Part shown: positions 1-5,230 of the stretch, one piece after another | Numbering within the stretch: position 1 is the first letter of the stretch | Layout: every line of letters begins with the position of its first letter | Source of the DNA: Candidatus Dadabacteria bacterium | GTDB taxonomy: Bacteria; Desulfobacterota_D; UBA1144; Nemesobacterales; JAJCZQ01 | Direction of reading: 5' to 3' | DNA: 5,230 nt | Assembly: GCA_030624695.1 (NCBI GenBank) | Contig: JAUXJP010000095.1 | Coordinates: forward strand, 1 to 5,230 | Translations under genes and position numbers: made by a program | The notes under the pieces: generated by a model | Database searches by the model: none | The model's input: the letters and a program-made list of their open reading frames with translations, nothing else | Told to the model about the DNA's origin: nothing

Positions 1-672
1 AAAATGGAAGAGATATTAAAAAACGAACCAAATCCCTATTTTCATGTTGGAGAGGTATGTGATTCACTGGCATTTGATTACCTGACTGATTTTTCATCTG
101 ATATTGCACACCTTTTTCTTCAATACGAAAACGGCAAAGTAGAATTCCGTACTAAAAGTACAAATATTAATAACCTGCTTCAGCTGGATGTAGTTCCTCA
201 AAACCTTATACCTTCATGGACCATAAGCCCTGAATATGTTGCAGAAAAAATTGAACATAAAACCCCGGGTTTTAACCAAAGGCTTGAAGCCGCACGCAGG
301 TGCCAGGAACATGGCTTTACAGTTGGTATAAGGCTGGACCCGATTTTTAATTTTGAAGGCTGGGAAGGACATTACAGTAAAATGGTTAAAGATATATTTT
401 CAGTCCTTGACCCAGATAGTATCGATTATATCACCCTGGGTACAGTCAAGGTCCAGAAAAACCTGCTTGATGTACTAAACAAAAGATTTCCAGACAGCCT
501 GATACATAGCCAGGAAATTGTCCCTTCAAGTGACGGCAAGTTTAAACCTATAAAGTTCGACAGGGTAAATATTTATAGAAATATGTCCGACTGGATAAAA
601 GACATTGCCCCGGGACTAAAAATAGACCTTTCAATTGAGTCCCCCGAAGTCAGGAAACTTGTATTCGGTTAA
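1..672 (+). CDS. Spore photoproduct lyase family radical SAM protein, C-terminal part (5' end outside window)
   Basis: The visible 222 residues match the C-terminal two thirds of SPL-family proteins, radical SAM enzymes that in spore formers split the thymine dimer 'spore photoproduct'. Seen here, counting from the Met at base 4: GEVCDSL (16-22), FRTKS (48-52), an SWTISPE strand (72-78), EHKTPGFNQRLEAARR (84-99), and DPIFNFEGWEGHY (112-124), all in family order. The CxxxCxxC cluster motif, expected about 30-40 residues before GEVCDSL, is absent because it lies upstream of the window. The frame is open through base 1 (AAA), and the Met at base 4 aligns inside the family, so it is internal and not the start. 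The stop is TAA at 670-672. Many non-sporulating bacteria carry SPL-like proteins of unknown substrate, so the family is well supported but the lyase activity is not. The next gene starts 9 bases later, which suggests co-transcription. Confidence 0.86.
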   Translation, partial: KMEEILKNEPNPYFHVGEVCDSLAFDYLTDFSSDIAHLFLQYENGKVEFRTKSTNINNLLQLDVVPQNLIPSWTISPEYVAEKIEHKTPGFNQRLEAARRCQEHGFTVGIRLDPIFNFEGWEGHYSKMVKDIFSVLDPDSIDYITLGTVKVQKNLLDVLNKRFPDSLIHSQEIVPSSDGKFKPIKFDRVNIYRNMSDWIKDIAPGLKIDLSIESPEVRKLVFG

Positions 673-681
673 TCTGTGTAA

Positions 682-1353
682 ATGAAGAAAAAAGCGGTAT
701 TTTCCTGGAGCACGGGTAAGGACAGCGCACTTGCCCTCCATAAAATATTAAACCAGAATGAATACGATATAGTCTCGCTTGTAACAACCGTAACGGAAGA
801 TTACGGCCGGGTCAGCATGCATGGCCTAAGGGTTGAACTCCTGGAAGAGCAGGCTGAATCATTAGGAATACCACTTAAAAAAATATATATCCCTAAACAA
901 TGTACAAATGATATTTACGAAAGGTCTTTTGAAAATGGGCTACTGGAATTCAGGGAATCGGGCGTTAACAATATAATATTCGGAGACATATTCCTTGAAG
1001 ATGTAAGAAATTACAGGCTTGAAAATATGGATAAGATAGATATGAACTGCGTTTTCCCTATCTGGCATGAAAACAGCTCAGACCTTGCTGAGAGGTTTAT
1101 TGATCTTGGGTTCAGGGCAAAGATAATTTGCGTGGATTCAGAGGTGCTTGGTAAAGAATTCGCAGGAAGGGAATACGACAGGGGTTTTCTTACGGATCTG
1201 CCCCAAAACATAGATAAATGCGGTGAGAACGGAGAGTTCCATACATTTACATATGATGGCCCGATATTTTCATTAAGTGTAGATTGTCTGGCAGGGGATA
1301 TAGTACTAAAAGACAGTAGGTTTTATTACTGTGATATAATCAATAAACAATAA
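682..1353 (+). CDS. DUF71/Dph6-like PP-loop ATP pyrophosphatase (diphthine-ammonia ligase family)
   Basis: This 223-residue protein belongs to the Diphthami_syn_2 (DUF71) adenine-nucleotide alpha-hydrolase family. An N-terminal PP-loop, SWSTGKDS (residues 8-15), would bind ATP. FGDIFLEDVRNYRLE (100-114) and GENGEFHTFTYDGPIF (181-196) are the other two conserved blocks. Archaeal and eukaryotic members amidate diphthine on elongation factor 2, a modification bacteria lack, so the bacterial substrate is unknown; by family chemistry it should adenylate a carboxylate and amidate it. Some bacterial DUF71 proteins have been linked by context to B12 metabolism, but no B12 gene is visible here. Length is complete for the family and the start puts the PP-loop at the usual distance from the N terminus. 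No Shine-Dalgarno site is seen before the ATG, so translation may be coupled to the gene ending 9 bases upstream. Confidence 0.9.
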   Translation: MKKKAVFSWSTGKDSALALHKILNQNEYDIVSLVTTVTEDYGRVSMHGLRVELLEEQAESLGIPLKKIYIPKQCTNDIYERSFENGLLEFRESGVNNIIFGDIFLEDVRNYRLENMDKIDMNCVFPIWHENSSDLAERFIDLGFRAKIICVDSEVLGKEFAGREYDRGFLTDLPQNIDKCGENGEFHTFTYDGPIFSLSVDCLAGDIVLKDSRFYYCDIINKQ

Positions 1354-1373
1354 CTCATTGGAAACAATATCTA

Positions 1374-1401
1374 TTGAACTCGGTTAAATAATTATTATAT
1401 T
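1374..1401 (+). promoter_or_regulatory. Possible sigma70-type promoter for htpX
   Basis: TTGAAC (1374-1379) and TATATT (1396-1401) are separated by 16 bases and resemble -35 and -10 boxes (4/6 and 5/6 matches to consensus). They lie in the 98-base AT-rich gap between the PP-loop gene and htpX, and would give a leader of roughly 40-45 bases. The gap is so AT-rich that chance matches are likely. No terminator-like hairpin is seen in it, so read-through from upstream is also possible. Confidence 0.35.
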
Positions 1402-1439
1402 GGATATTAGTTACAATTAATTAGCGATATATTTATCCC

Positions 1440-1445
1440 AAGGAG
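1440..1445 (+). promoter_or_regulatory. Shine-Dalgarno site of htpX
   Basis: AAGGAG lies 6 bases before the ATG at 1452. It is by far the best ribosome binding site in the window and fixes the htpX start. The other genes have weak or no such site, which suggests htpX is translated more strongly than its neighbours. Confidence 0.9.
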
Positions 1446-1451
1446 ATAAAA

Positions 1452-2300
1452 ATGAATACGATTAAGAGCATTGCCCTACTCGCAGCATTATCTGCACTTC
1501 TGATCTGGATCGGAGGTATGATCGGCGGCCAGCAGGGGGCACTTATAGCTCTTGGTATAGCGCTTGTAATGAACTTCACCAGTTACTGGTGGAGTGACAA
1601 GATCGTCTTATCAATGTACAAAGCAAAAGAAGTAACATATGAAGATGCACCAGATCTTTACGGTGATGTACAGGAACTTGCAACTAATGCAGGTTTACCG
1701 ATGCCAAAAGTCTATATTGTGCCCGAGCAGACACCAAATGCCTTTGCAACAGGCAGGAGTCCGAGTCATTCTGCAGTTGCAGTAACACAGGGAATAATGA
1801 AATTACTCAGCAGGGATGAGTTAAAGGGTGTATTGGCCCATGAGCTTGCACACATAAAAAACAGGGACATACTCACAGGGTCCATTGCCGCAACTATAGC
1901 TACCGCAATTACATACTTAATATACATCGGATTGTTTTTTGGCGGAGGCAGGGGCGGCAGAGGGTCAAACCCGATAGCACTGATTGCTATGTTGATTCTC
2001 GCACCTCTTGCGGCAAGCCTCATCAGGATGGCAATATCCAGGACCAGGGAATACGAAGCTGATAAAGGCGGTGCGCAGATCTGCGGAAATCCGCTTTATC
2101 TGGCAAATGCACTAAGAAGCCTTTCCGGGTATTCGGGCAGGGGCAAGTTCACCGTAAGTGAACAGGCTGCAGACAGCACGGCACATATGATGATTATAAG
2201 CCCGATGCTTGGCGGAAGGATGGCAAAACTATTCAGCACACACCCCCCGATGGAAGAAAGAATCGCAAAGCTAGAGAATATGGCAATGGGCAGGTCTTAA
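1452..2300 (+). CDS. htpX: HtpX-type M48 membrane zinc metalloprotease
   Basis: The 282-residue protein has the normal HtpX length and order. Two N-terminal hydrophobic segments lie at about 4-23 and 26-44. The catalytic HELAH motif is at 130-134 (zinc ligands H130 and H134, catalytic E131), and the third ligand is E200 in REYEADKGGA. Two further hydrophobic stretches (about 141-163 and 174-196) lie between them, and the C-terminal STHPPMEERI block (262-271) is typical. HtpX is an inner-membrane protease with its active site on the cytoplasmic side that takes part in quality control of membrane proteins, often under envelope or heat stress. A glycine/arginine-rich loop (164-171) joins the two middle membrane segments. 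All catalytic residues are present. A good Shine-Dalgarno site and a possible own promoter precede the gene; the amidotransferase gene follows after 27 bases. Confidence 0.96.
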   Translation: MNTIKSIALLAALSALLIWIGGMIGGQQGALIALGIALVMNFTSYWWSDKIVLSMYKAKEVTYEDAPDLYGDVQELATNAGLPMPKVYIVPEQTPNAFATGRSPSHSAVAVTQGIMKLLSRDELKGVLAHELAHIKNRDILTGSIAATIATAITYLIYIGLFFGGGRGGRGSNPIALIAMLILAPLAASLIRMAISRTREYEADKGGAQICGNPLYLANALRSLSGYSGRGKFTVSEQAADSTAHMMIISPMLGGRMAKLFSTHPPMEERIAKLENMAMGRS

Positions 2301-2327
2301 AAACAGGATTATTGTCCATAAGGCCAA

Positions 2328-3020
2328 ATGAACAAAAGAACTAAACCGCTTATTGGTATCACAACCGACTTTAAGGACAAACATAACTCCATAGAAGAGG
2401 CCTATTCCAAAGCGGTTGCAGGATATGGCGGTATACCTGTTTTAATTCCAACTGTAGAAAATCAAACTGATTACTTAATAACCATAATTGATAGAATTGA
2501 CGGCCTTCTGATTCCCGGTTCAAGGGACATGGACCCAAAACACTACAAGGAGGGGCCTCACCCCAAGCTAAATCCCATGAACAAGGAAAGGACAGCAGCA
2601 GAATATATAGTTTTGGAATCTGCCCTGGAGAAAAACATCCCTGTACTGGGCATTTGCGGTGGAATGCAGTTTATCAACGTGTTTTTTGGTGGTTCTTTAT
2701 ACCAGGACATCCAGGACCTTGTAGAGAATCCTCTTATTCATGAGAAAGGGACTGTACACCCGGTAAAAATCAGTGAAGGATCCAAACTTTTACGTATTGT
2801 CGGTAAATCGGAATTCAGTGTAAACAGCTATCACCACCAGGCTGTAAATAAAATCGGGGGTAGCCTTAGAGCCAATGCCCATTCTTCCGATGGATTAGTA
2901 GAGGGACTGGAATCGGAAGAACATTCTTTGCTAGCAGTGCAGTGGCACCCGGAACTTGAAGATTCAGAGATATCAAAGAAAATTTTTGAAAGTTTTATAA
3001 TTAAATGTTCACAAAAATAG
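2328..3020 (+). CDS. Class I glutamine amidotransferase, peptidase C26 / PuuD-like gamma-glutamyl hydrolase
   Basis: This 230-residue protein is a stand-alone glutamine-amidotransferase-fold hydrolase of the C26 group that includes PuuD (gamma-glutamyl-GABA hydrolase). The nucleophile is C110 in LGICGGMQFINV, and the rest of the triad is H207 and E209 in VQWHPE. The block NSYHHQAV (166-173) and GGSLYQDI (121-128) are marks of the PuuD-like branch. The usual GGxDxxP turn reads GSRDMDP (64-70) and the usual GICRG reads GICGG. It is cytoplasmic, with no signal peptide or membrane segment, and would hydrolyse a gamma-glutamyl amide. The substrate is unclear because no putrescine-pathway genes (puuABC) are adjacent. 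The ATG follows a weak TAAGG (2319-2323) at only 4 bases, and the 27-base gap to htpX suggests a shared transcript. Confidence 0.9.
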   Translation: MNKRTKPLIGITTDFKDKHNSIEEAYSKAVAGYGGIPVLIPTVENQTDYLITIIDRIDGLLIPGSRDMDPKHYKEGPHPKLNPMNKERTAAEYIVLESALEKNIPVLGICGGMQFINVFFGGSLYQDIQDLVENPLIHEKGTVHPVKISEGSKLLRIVGKSEFSVNSYHHQAVNKIGGSLRANAHSSDGLVEGLESEEHSLLAVQWHPELEDSEISKKIFESFIIKCSQK

Positions 3021-3056
3021 ATTTTTTATCTTTTATAATCGGCCTGCAATGAATAA
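3021..3056 (+). other. AT-rich 3' flank of the amidotransferase gene, no feature recognised
   Basis: This short stretch starts with a T run right after the stop codon and has no GC-rich stem, so it is not a convincing intrinsic terminator. Transcription may instead end at or run into the large stem-loop that starts near 3064. Confidence 0.4.
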
Positions 3057-3063
3057 CGTTAAG

Positions 3064-3141
3064 AAAATTTGATTTAAAATCGTTAAGAAGCGTCTGGGGG
3101 TTGTGGTGGGATCAGACGGTTTAGATTTTAAATTGAATTTT
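3064..3141 (+). repeat. Nested stem-loop with G-rich loop in the left arm
   Basis: Bases 3064-3081 pair with 3124-3141 (18 pairs, two of them G-T; the inner ten, ATTTAAAATC with GATTTTAAAT, are perfect). Inside, CGTCTG (3091-3096) pairs with CAGACG (3113-3118) around the loop GGGGTTGTGGTGGGAT. The loop and its flank could form a two-layer G-quadruplex. As RNA it could act as a weak terminator or 3'-end stabiliser for the amidotransferase transcript, but its T run is part of the stem, so it is not a standard terminator. Confidence 0.7.
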
Positions 3142-3181
3142 TAGTGTATGAATTGCTAGCCTTGATCTTTCTTTTGCTTCC

Positions 3182-3207
3182 TTTTCTTTATATCAAGATA
3201 AAGAAAA
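3182..3207 (+). repeat. Hairpin of the left unit (10-bp perfect stem, ATCAAG loop)
   Basis: TTTTCTTTAT (3182-3191) pairs perfectly with ATAAAGAAAA (3198-3207) around a six-base loop. Four more pairs (3177-3180 with 3209-3212) extend it beyond one mismatch. The core CTTTATATCAAGATAAAG matches the core of the right hairpin, read on the other strand, at 15 of 18 positions. Confidence 0.8.
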
Positions 3208-3244
3208 TGAAGAATTGTCAAAATAACTTTGTTTGTTTCTCTTT

Positions 3245-3268
3245 GTTCTTTGTCTAGATACAAAGAAC
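3245..3268 (-). repeat. Hairpin of the right unit (9-bp perfect stem, ATCTAG loop on the - strand)
   Basis: GTTCTTTGT (3245-3253) pairs perfectly with ACAAAGAAC (3260-3268). Read on the - strand, its core CTTTGTATCTAGACAAAG is the counterpart of the left hairpin. The differing stem pair is G-C here and A-T there, so pairing is kept. A protein operator dyad is an alternative reading. Confidence 0.8.
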
Positions 3269-3365
3269 CAAAAATCACGGCTAAACAAAATTACCTAAAA
3301 ATTGGCAGTTTTTCCTAAAAGCATTTAATTCCTCCCCATCCCTAAATTCTTTCTTAACGGTAAAA

Positions 3366-3396
3366 TTAACAATTTTCTTTACGCAAATTTTGTAAT
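3366..3396 (+). promoter_or_regulatory. Weak candidate promoter for uvrA
   Basis: TTAACA (3366-3371) and TGTAAT (3391-3396) each match the sigma70 consensus at 5 of 6 positions, but the spacer is 19 bases, longer than ideal. The start would fall about 45 bases before the uvrA start codon. The -35 box lies inside the right end of the inverted-repeat element, so the element could influence uvrA expression if this is real. No LexA-type box was recognised. Confidence 0.22.
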
Positions 3397-3417
3397 GCTG
3401 GTTTTTCTTCACCTTTT

Positions 3418-3449
3418 AAGGGGAAGATAGGGTAAACTTCATACCCACT
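3418..3449 (+). promoter_or_regulatory. uvrA translation initiation region: distant Shine-Dalgarno plus hairpin
   Basis: AAGGGGA (3418-3424) is a good Shine-Dalgarno core but is 25 bases from the TTG start. Between them GGGTA (3430-3434) can pair with TACCC (3442-3446) around a 7-base loop. Folding those 17 bases out would leave an effective spacing of about 8 bases. This is inferred from the sequence only. Confidence 0.4.
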
Positions 3450-5230
3450 TTGGAATACATAAACATCAAGGGCGCACGCCAGCACAACCTAAAAGACATA
3501 AGCCTTAAAATACCCCGACGTTCCCTTACGGTTGTCACAGGTGTTAGCGGTTCGGGTAAATCCTCCCTGGCTTTTGACACTCTTTTTGCTGAGGGCCAGC
3601 GAAGGTTTATGGAATCTCTTTCAGCATATGCCAGTCAGTTTATAGACAAGCTTGAAAAGCCCGATGTAGATTACATTGAGGGGCTTTCCCCTTCTATTGC
3701 AGTTGACCAAAAGTCTTTTCACCGTAATCCGAGATCTACTGTCGGCACAATCACTGAAATCTATGATTTCATGAGACTACTTTTTGCCCGCATAGGAATT
3801 CCTAATTGCCCAAACTGTAATATTGAGATTGTGACACAGACAGTTGATTCAATGATTGAAAAGATTGTAGAAATATCTGGAGGAAAAGAGATTTATATAT
3901 ACTCCCCAATAGTTCAGGGAAGAAAAGGCGAATACAGGAAAGAACTGGAAGATTTGAAAAAAGAAGGCTTCCTTCGTGTCAGGATAGATGGCACTGAATA
4001 TGACCTCGACGATGAAATTAAGCTTAGCAGGTATAAAAACCATACTATCGAACTTCTGATTGATGTAGTAGGCAGCACTTCAGTTGATAGAATCGAAGAG
4101 GCCCTGAGGCTAGCATTAAAAAGGTCGGGTGGAGTTGCCAGGTGTGAAACAAATAACGAAATTTTAAATTTCAGTGAGAGTTATTCATGCCCCGGATGCG
4201 GATTTATATATTCAGAAATTTCTCCGCGTCTCTTTTCTTTCAACAGCCCCTACGGGGCATGTGGCCAGTGCAACGGCTTGGGCATAAATACCTTTTTTGA
4301 CCCGGAACTTATAATCGAAAACCCCGGCAAATCCCTGGAAAAGGGGGCGATTACTCCCTGGAAGAATTCGACTTATTACAAAAATGTTTTAAATTCCCTG
4401 GCCGAACACTATGGCTTTAGCATGAGTGTTCCTTTTAACAAACTTAAAAAAGGAATAAGAGACAAGATTTTATACGGGACAGGGGACGAAGAAATAAAAT
4501 TTACCCGTAAAAAGAAAAAATGGTCTGAAGAGTATTACGAAACATTTTCTGGTGTAGTAGATATTATCTCCAGCTGGTACAAAGAGACTGACTCTGATGA
4601 AATAAGAGAGTCCCTGTCTAAGTACCTTGTTTCTAATGTATGTGAAGAATGCGGCGGTTCAAGGTTAAAAAAGGAATCACTCTCAATACGAATAAATAAA
4701 AAATCAATTTATGACCTGTCCGGCCGGCATACAGAGGACCTGCTTAAATTTTTTGAGAATATAAAACTTAACGAAAGAGAAAAATTAATATCCGAGCGGG
4801 TAATATTTGAAATAATCTCACGTTTAAAATTCCTGGTAGATGTAGGCCTTTCTTATCTTTCACTCGACAGGTCTGCCCCAACACTGTCAGGGGGTGAGGC
4901 CCAGAGAATAAGGCTTGCCACGCAGGTTGGTTCCCAGCTCACAGGTATCACCTATGTCCTCGACGAACCTTCAATAGGACTCCATCCGAGAGACAATGAC
5001 AAACTGCTTGATACGCTTAAATCAATCCGGGATTCCGGCAACACCGTAGTTGTTGTTGAACACGATGAAGACACAATAAGAAATAGTGATTTTATTGTAG
5101 ACATTGGCCCGGGTGCCGGTGAGCACGGAGGGAAAATTGTAGCAGTAGGTAATGTAGACCAGATAATTAACCAGCAATGTTCTCTAACGGGCAAATATCT
5201 GTCCGGGAAGCTGAAAATTGATATACCAAA
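3450..5230 (+). CDS. uvrA: UvrA, excinuclease ABC subunit A (3' end outside window)
   Basis: UvrA is the ATPase that finds DNA damage and loads UvrB in nucleotide excision repair. The 593 visible residues show, in order: IKGARQHNLKDI (6-17); Walker A GVSGSGKS (31-38); the UvrB-binding region (about 130-245), which marks canonical UvrA over UvrA2; the first zinc module CPGC (247-250) and CGQC (271-274) with PRLFSFNSP between; CEECGG (398-403); ABC signature LSGGEAQR (479-486); Walker B TYVLDEPS (501-508); and VVVVEHD (533-539). Families run to about 940 residues, so the second ATPase half with the other zinc finger is beyond the edge. TTG at 3450 is the only usual start codon between the in-frame stop at 3417-3419 and the first conserved block, and gives a normal N terminus (EYINIKGAR). 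No frameshift or stop is seen up to base 5230. Confidence 0.97.
   Translation, partial: MEYINIKGARQHNLKDISLKIPRRSLTVVTGVSGSGKSSLAFDTLFAEGQRRFMESLSAYASQFIDKLEKPDVDYIEGLSPSIAVDQKSFHRNPRSTVGTITEIYDFMRLLFARIGIPNCPNCNIEIVTQTVDSMIEKIVEISGGKEIYIYSPIVQGRKGEYRKELEDLKKEGFLRVRIDGTEYDLDDEIKLSRYKNHTIELLIDVVGSTSVDRIEEALRLALKRSGGVARCETNNEILNFSESYSCPGCGFIYSEISPRLFSFNSPYGACGQCNGLGINTFFDPELIIENPGKSLEKGAITPWKNSTYYKNVLNSLAEHYGFSMSVPFNKLKKGIRDKILYGTGDEEIKFTRKKKKWSEEYYETFSGVVDIISSWYKETDSDEIRESLSKYLVSNVCEECGGSRLKKESLSIRINKKSIYDLSGRHTEDLLKFFENIKLNEREKLISERVIFEIISRLKFLVDVGLSYLSLDRSAPTLSGGEAQRIRLATQVGSQLTGITYVLDEPSIGLHPRDNDKLLDTLKSIRDSGNTVVVVEHDEDTIRNSDFIVDIGPGAGEHGGKIVAVGNVDQIINQQCSLTGKYLSGKLKIDIP

Larger units (their letters stand above)
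3057..3383. repeat. 327-bp imperfect inverted pair of about 160-bp units (REPIN/MITE-like intergenic element)
   Basis: Reading inward from 3057 on the + strand and from 3383 on the - strand, the same landmarks appear in the same order. CGTTAAGAAAATT or CGTAAAGAAAATT is at offset 0 and CGTTAAGAA at offset 24 in both. A G-rich stretch (GGGTTGTGGTGG or GGGATGGGGAGG) comes next, then TTTAG, and AATTTTTAG at offset 79 or 80. TAGCCTTGATCTTT or TAGCCGTGATTTTT is at offset 100 in both, followed by a hairpin with an ATCWAG loop. The arms are diverged but collinear, so this is not a chance palindrome. No ORF of useful length lies in it. It fits two REP-like units in inverted orientation or a decayed miniature element; a structured regulatory region before uvrA is the alternative. 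No clear target-site duplication was found. Confidence 0.75.

Noticed and set aside
4..6. ATG as the real start of the SPL-family protein
   Set aside because: It aligns inside the family, upstream sequence stays open, and starting here would leave out the radical SAM cysteine motif; the gene is cut by the window edge.
1011..1211. 66-codon ORF on the - strand
   Set aside because: It lies fully inside the PP-loop ATPase gene, has no recognisable motif and is a frame shadow.
1766..2023. 85-codon ORF on the - strand
   Set aside because: It is antisense to htpX; its hydrophobic character mirrors the membrane segments of htpX.
3050..3073. Tiny ORF (ATG to TGA, 7 residues) in the gap before uvrA
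   Set aside because: Too short, no Shine-Dalgarno, and it overlaps the left end of the inverted repeat.
3057..3120. Integron attC site suggested by GTTAAG-like cores
   Set aside because: The two GTTAAG copies here are direct, not in the attC core arrangement, and no gene cassette or integrase is visible.
3057..3383. CRISPR array
   Set aside because: Only two direct CGTTAAGAA copies plus inverted ones, no regular repeat-spacer series, and no cas gene in the window.
3021..3449. LexA/SOS box for uvrA
   Set aside because: No CTGT-N8-ACAG or GAAC-N4-GTTC pattern was found. The GTTC...GAAC at 3245-3268 is part of a longer hairpin with the wrong order and spacing.
3849..4043. 64-codon ORF on the - strand
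   Set aside because: It is antisense to the UvrB-binding region of uvrA, with no motif and no good ribosome site noted.
4952..5194. 80-codon ORF on the - strand
   Set aside because: It is antisense to the Walker B region of uvrA; the low-complexity Ser-rich translation is typical of a shadow.

Overview
The window looks like a stretch of an AT-rich bacterial chromosome with ordinary housekeeping and accessory genes, all on the + strand. Evidence for a bacterium: htpX has a clear AAGGAG Shine-Dalgarno site, uvrA is of the canonical bacterial type, and the PP-loop ATPase has the bacterial variants of its motifs (SWSTGKDS, GENGEFHT) instead of the archaeal/eukaryotic Dph6 ones. AGG (Arg) and ATA (Ile) codons are common throughout and the five genes look alike in codon use. 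The phylum cannot be fixed from sequence alone; the protein set would suit a deltaproteobacterium-like or related Gram-negative lineage, but that is a guess.

Layout. 1-672: the C-terminal two thirds of a spore-photoproduct-lyase-family radical SAM protein, entering from the left edge. 682-1353: a DUF71/Dph6-like PP-loop ATPase, 9 bases downstream and probably in the same transcript. 1354-1451: a short AT-rich gap with a plausible promoter. 1452-2300: HtpX-type M48 membrane metalloprotease. 2328-3020: class I glutamine amidotransferase of the PuuD-like C26 peptidase family, 27 bases behind htpX. 3021-3449: a noncoding gap. 3450-5230: uvrA from a TTG start, intact through residue 593 and leaving at the right edge.

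The genes do not form one pathway. Two DNA-repair-type proteins sit at the ends (a pyrimidine-dimer-lyase-family protein and the nucleotide-excision damage sensor UvrA), with a protease and two small enzymes between them.

The most unusual content is in the 429-base gap before uvrA. Positions 3057-3383 form a nearly symmetric inverted pair of diverged units of about 160 bases. Matching landmarks sit at 0, 24, 79/80 and 100 bases from each end, and each unit ends in a hairpin with a conserved ATCWAG loop. One base pair in that hairpin differs between the two copies in a compensatory way (A-T in one, G-C in the other). Each arm also carries a G-rich segment at the matching place, which can be the loop of a small hairpin. 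This looks like a REPIN/MITE-like non-autonomous repeat or a structured intergenic element. Whether it is repeated elsewhere in the genome cannot be seen from this window.
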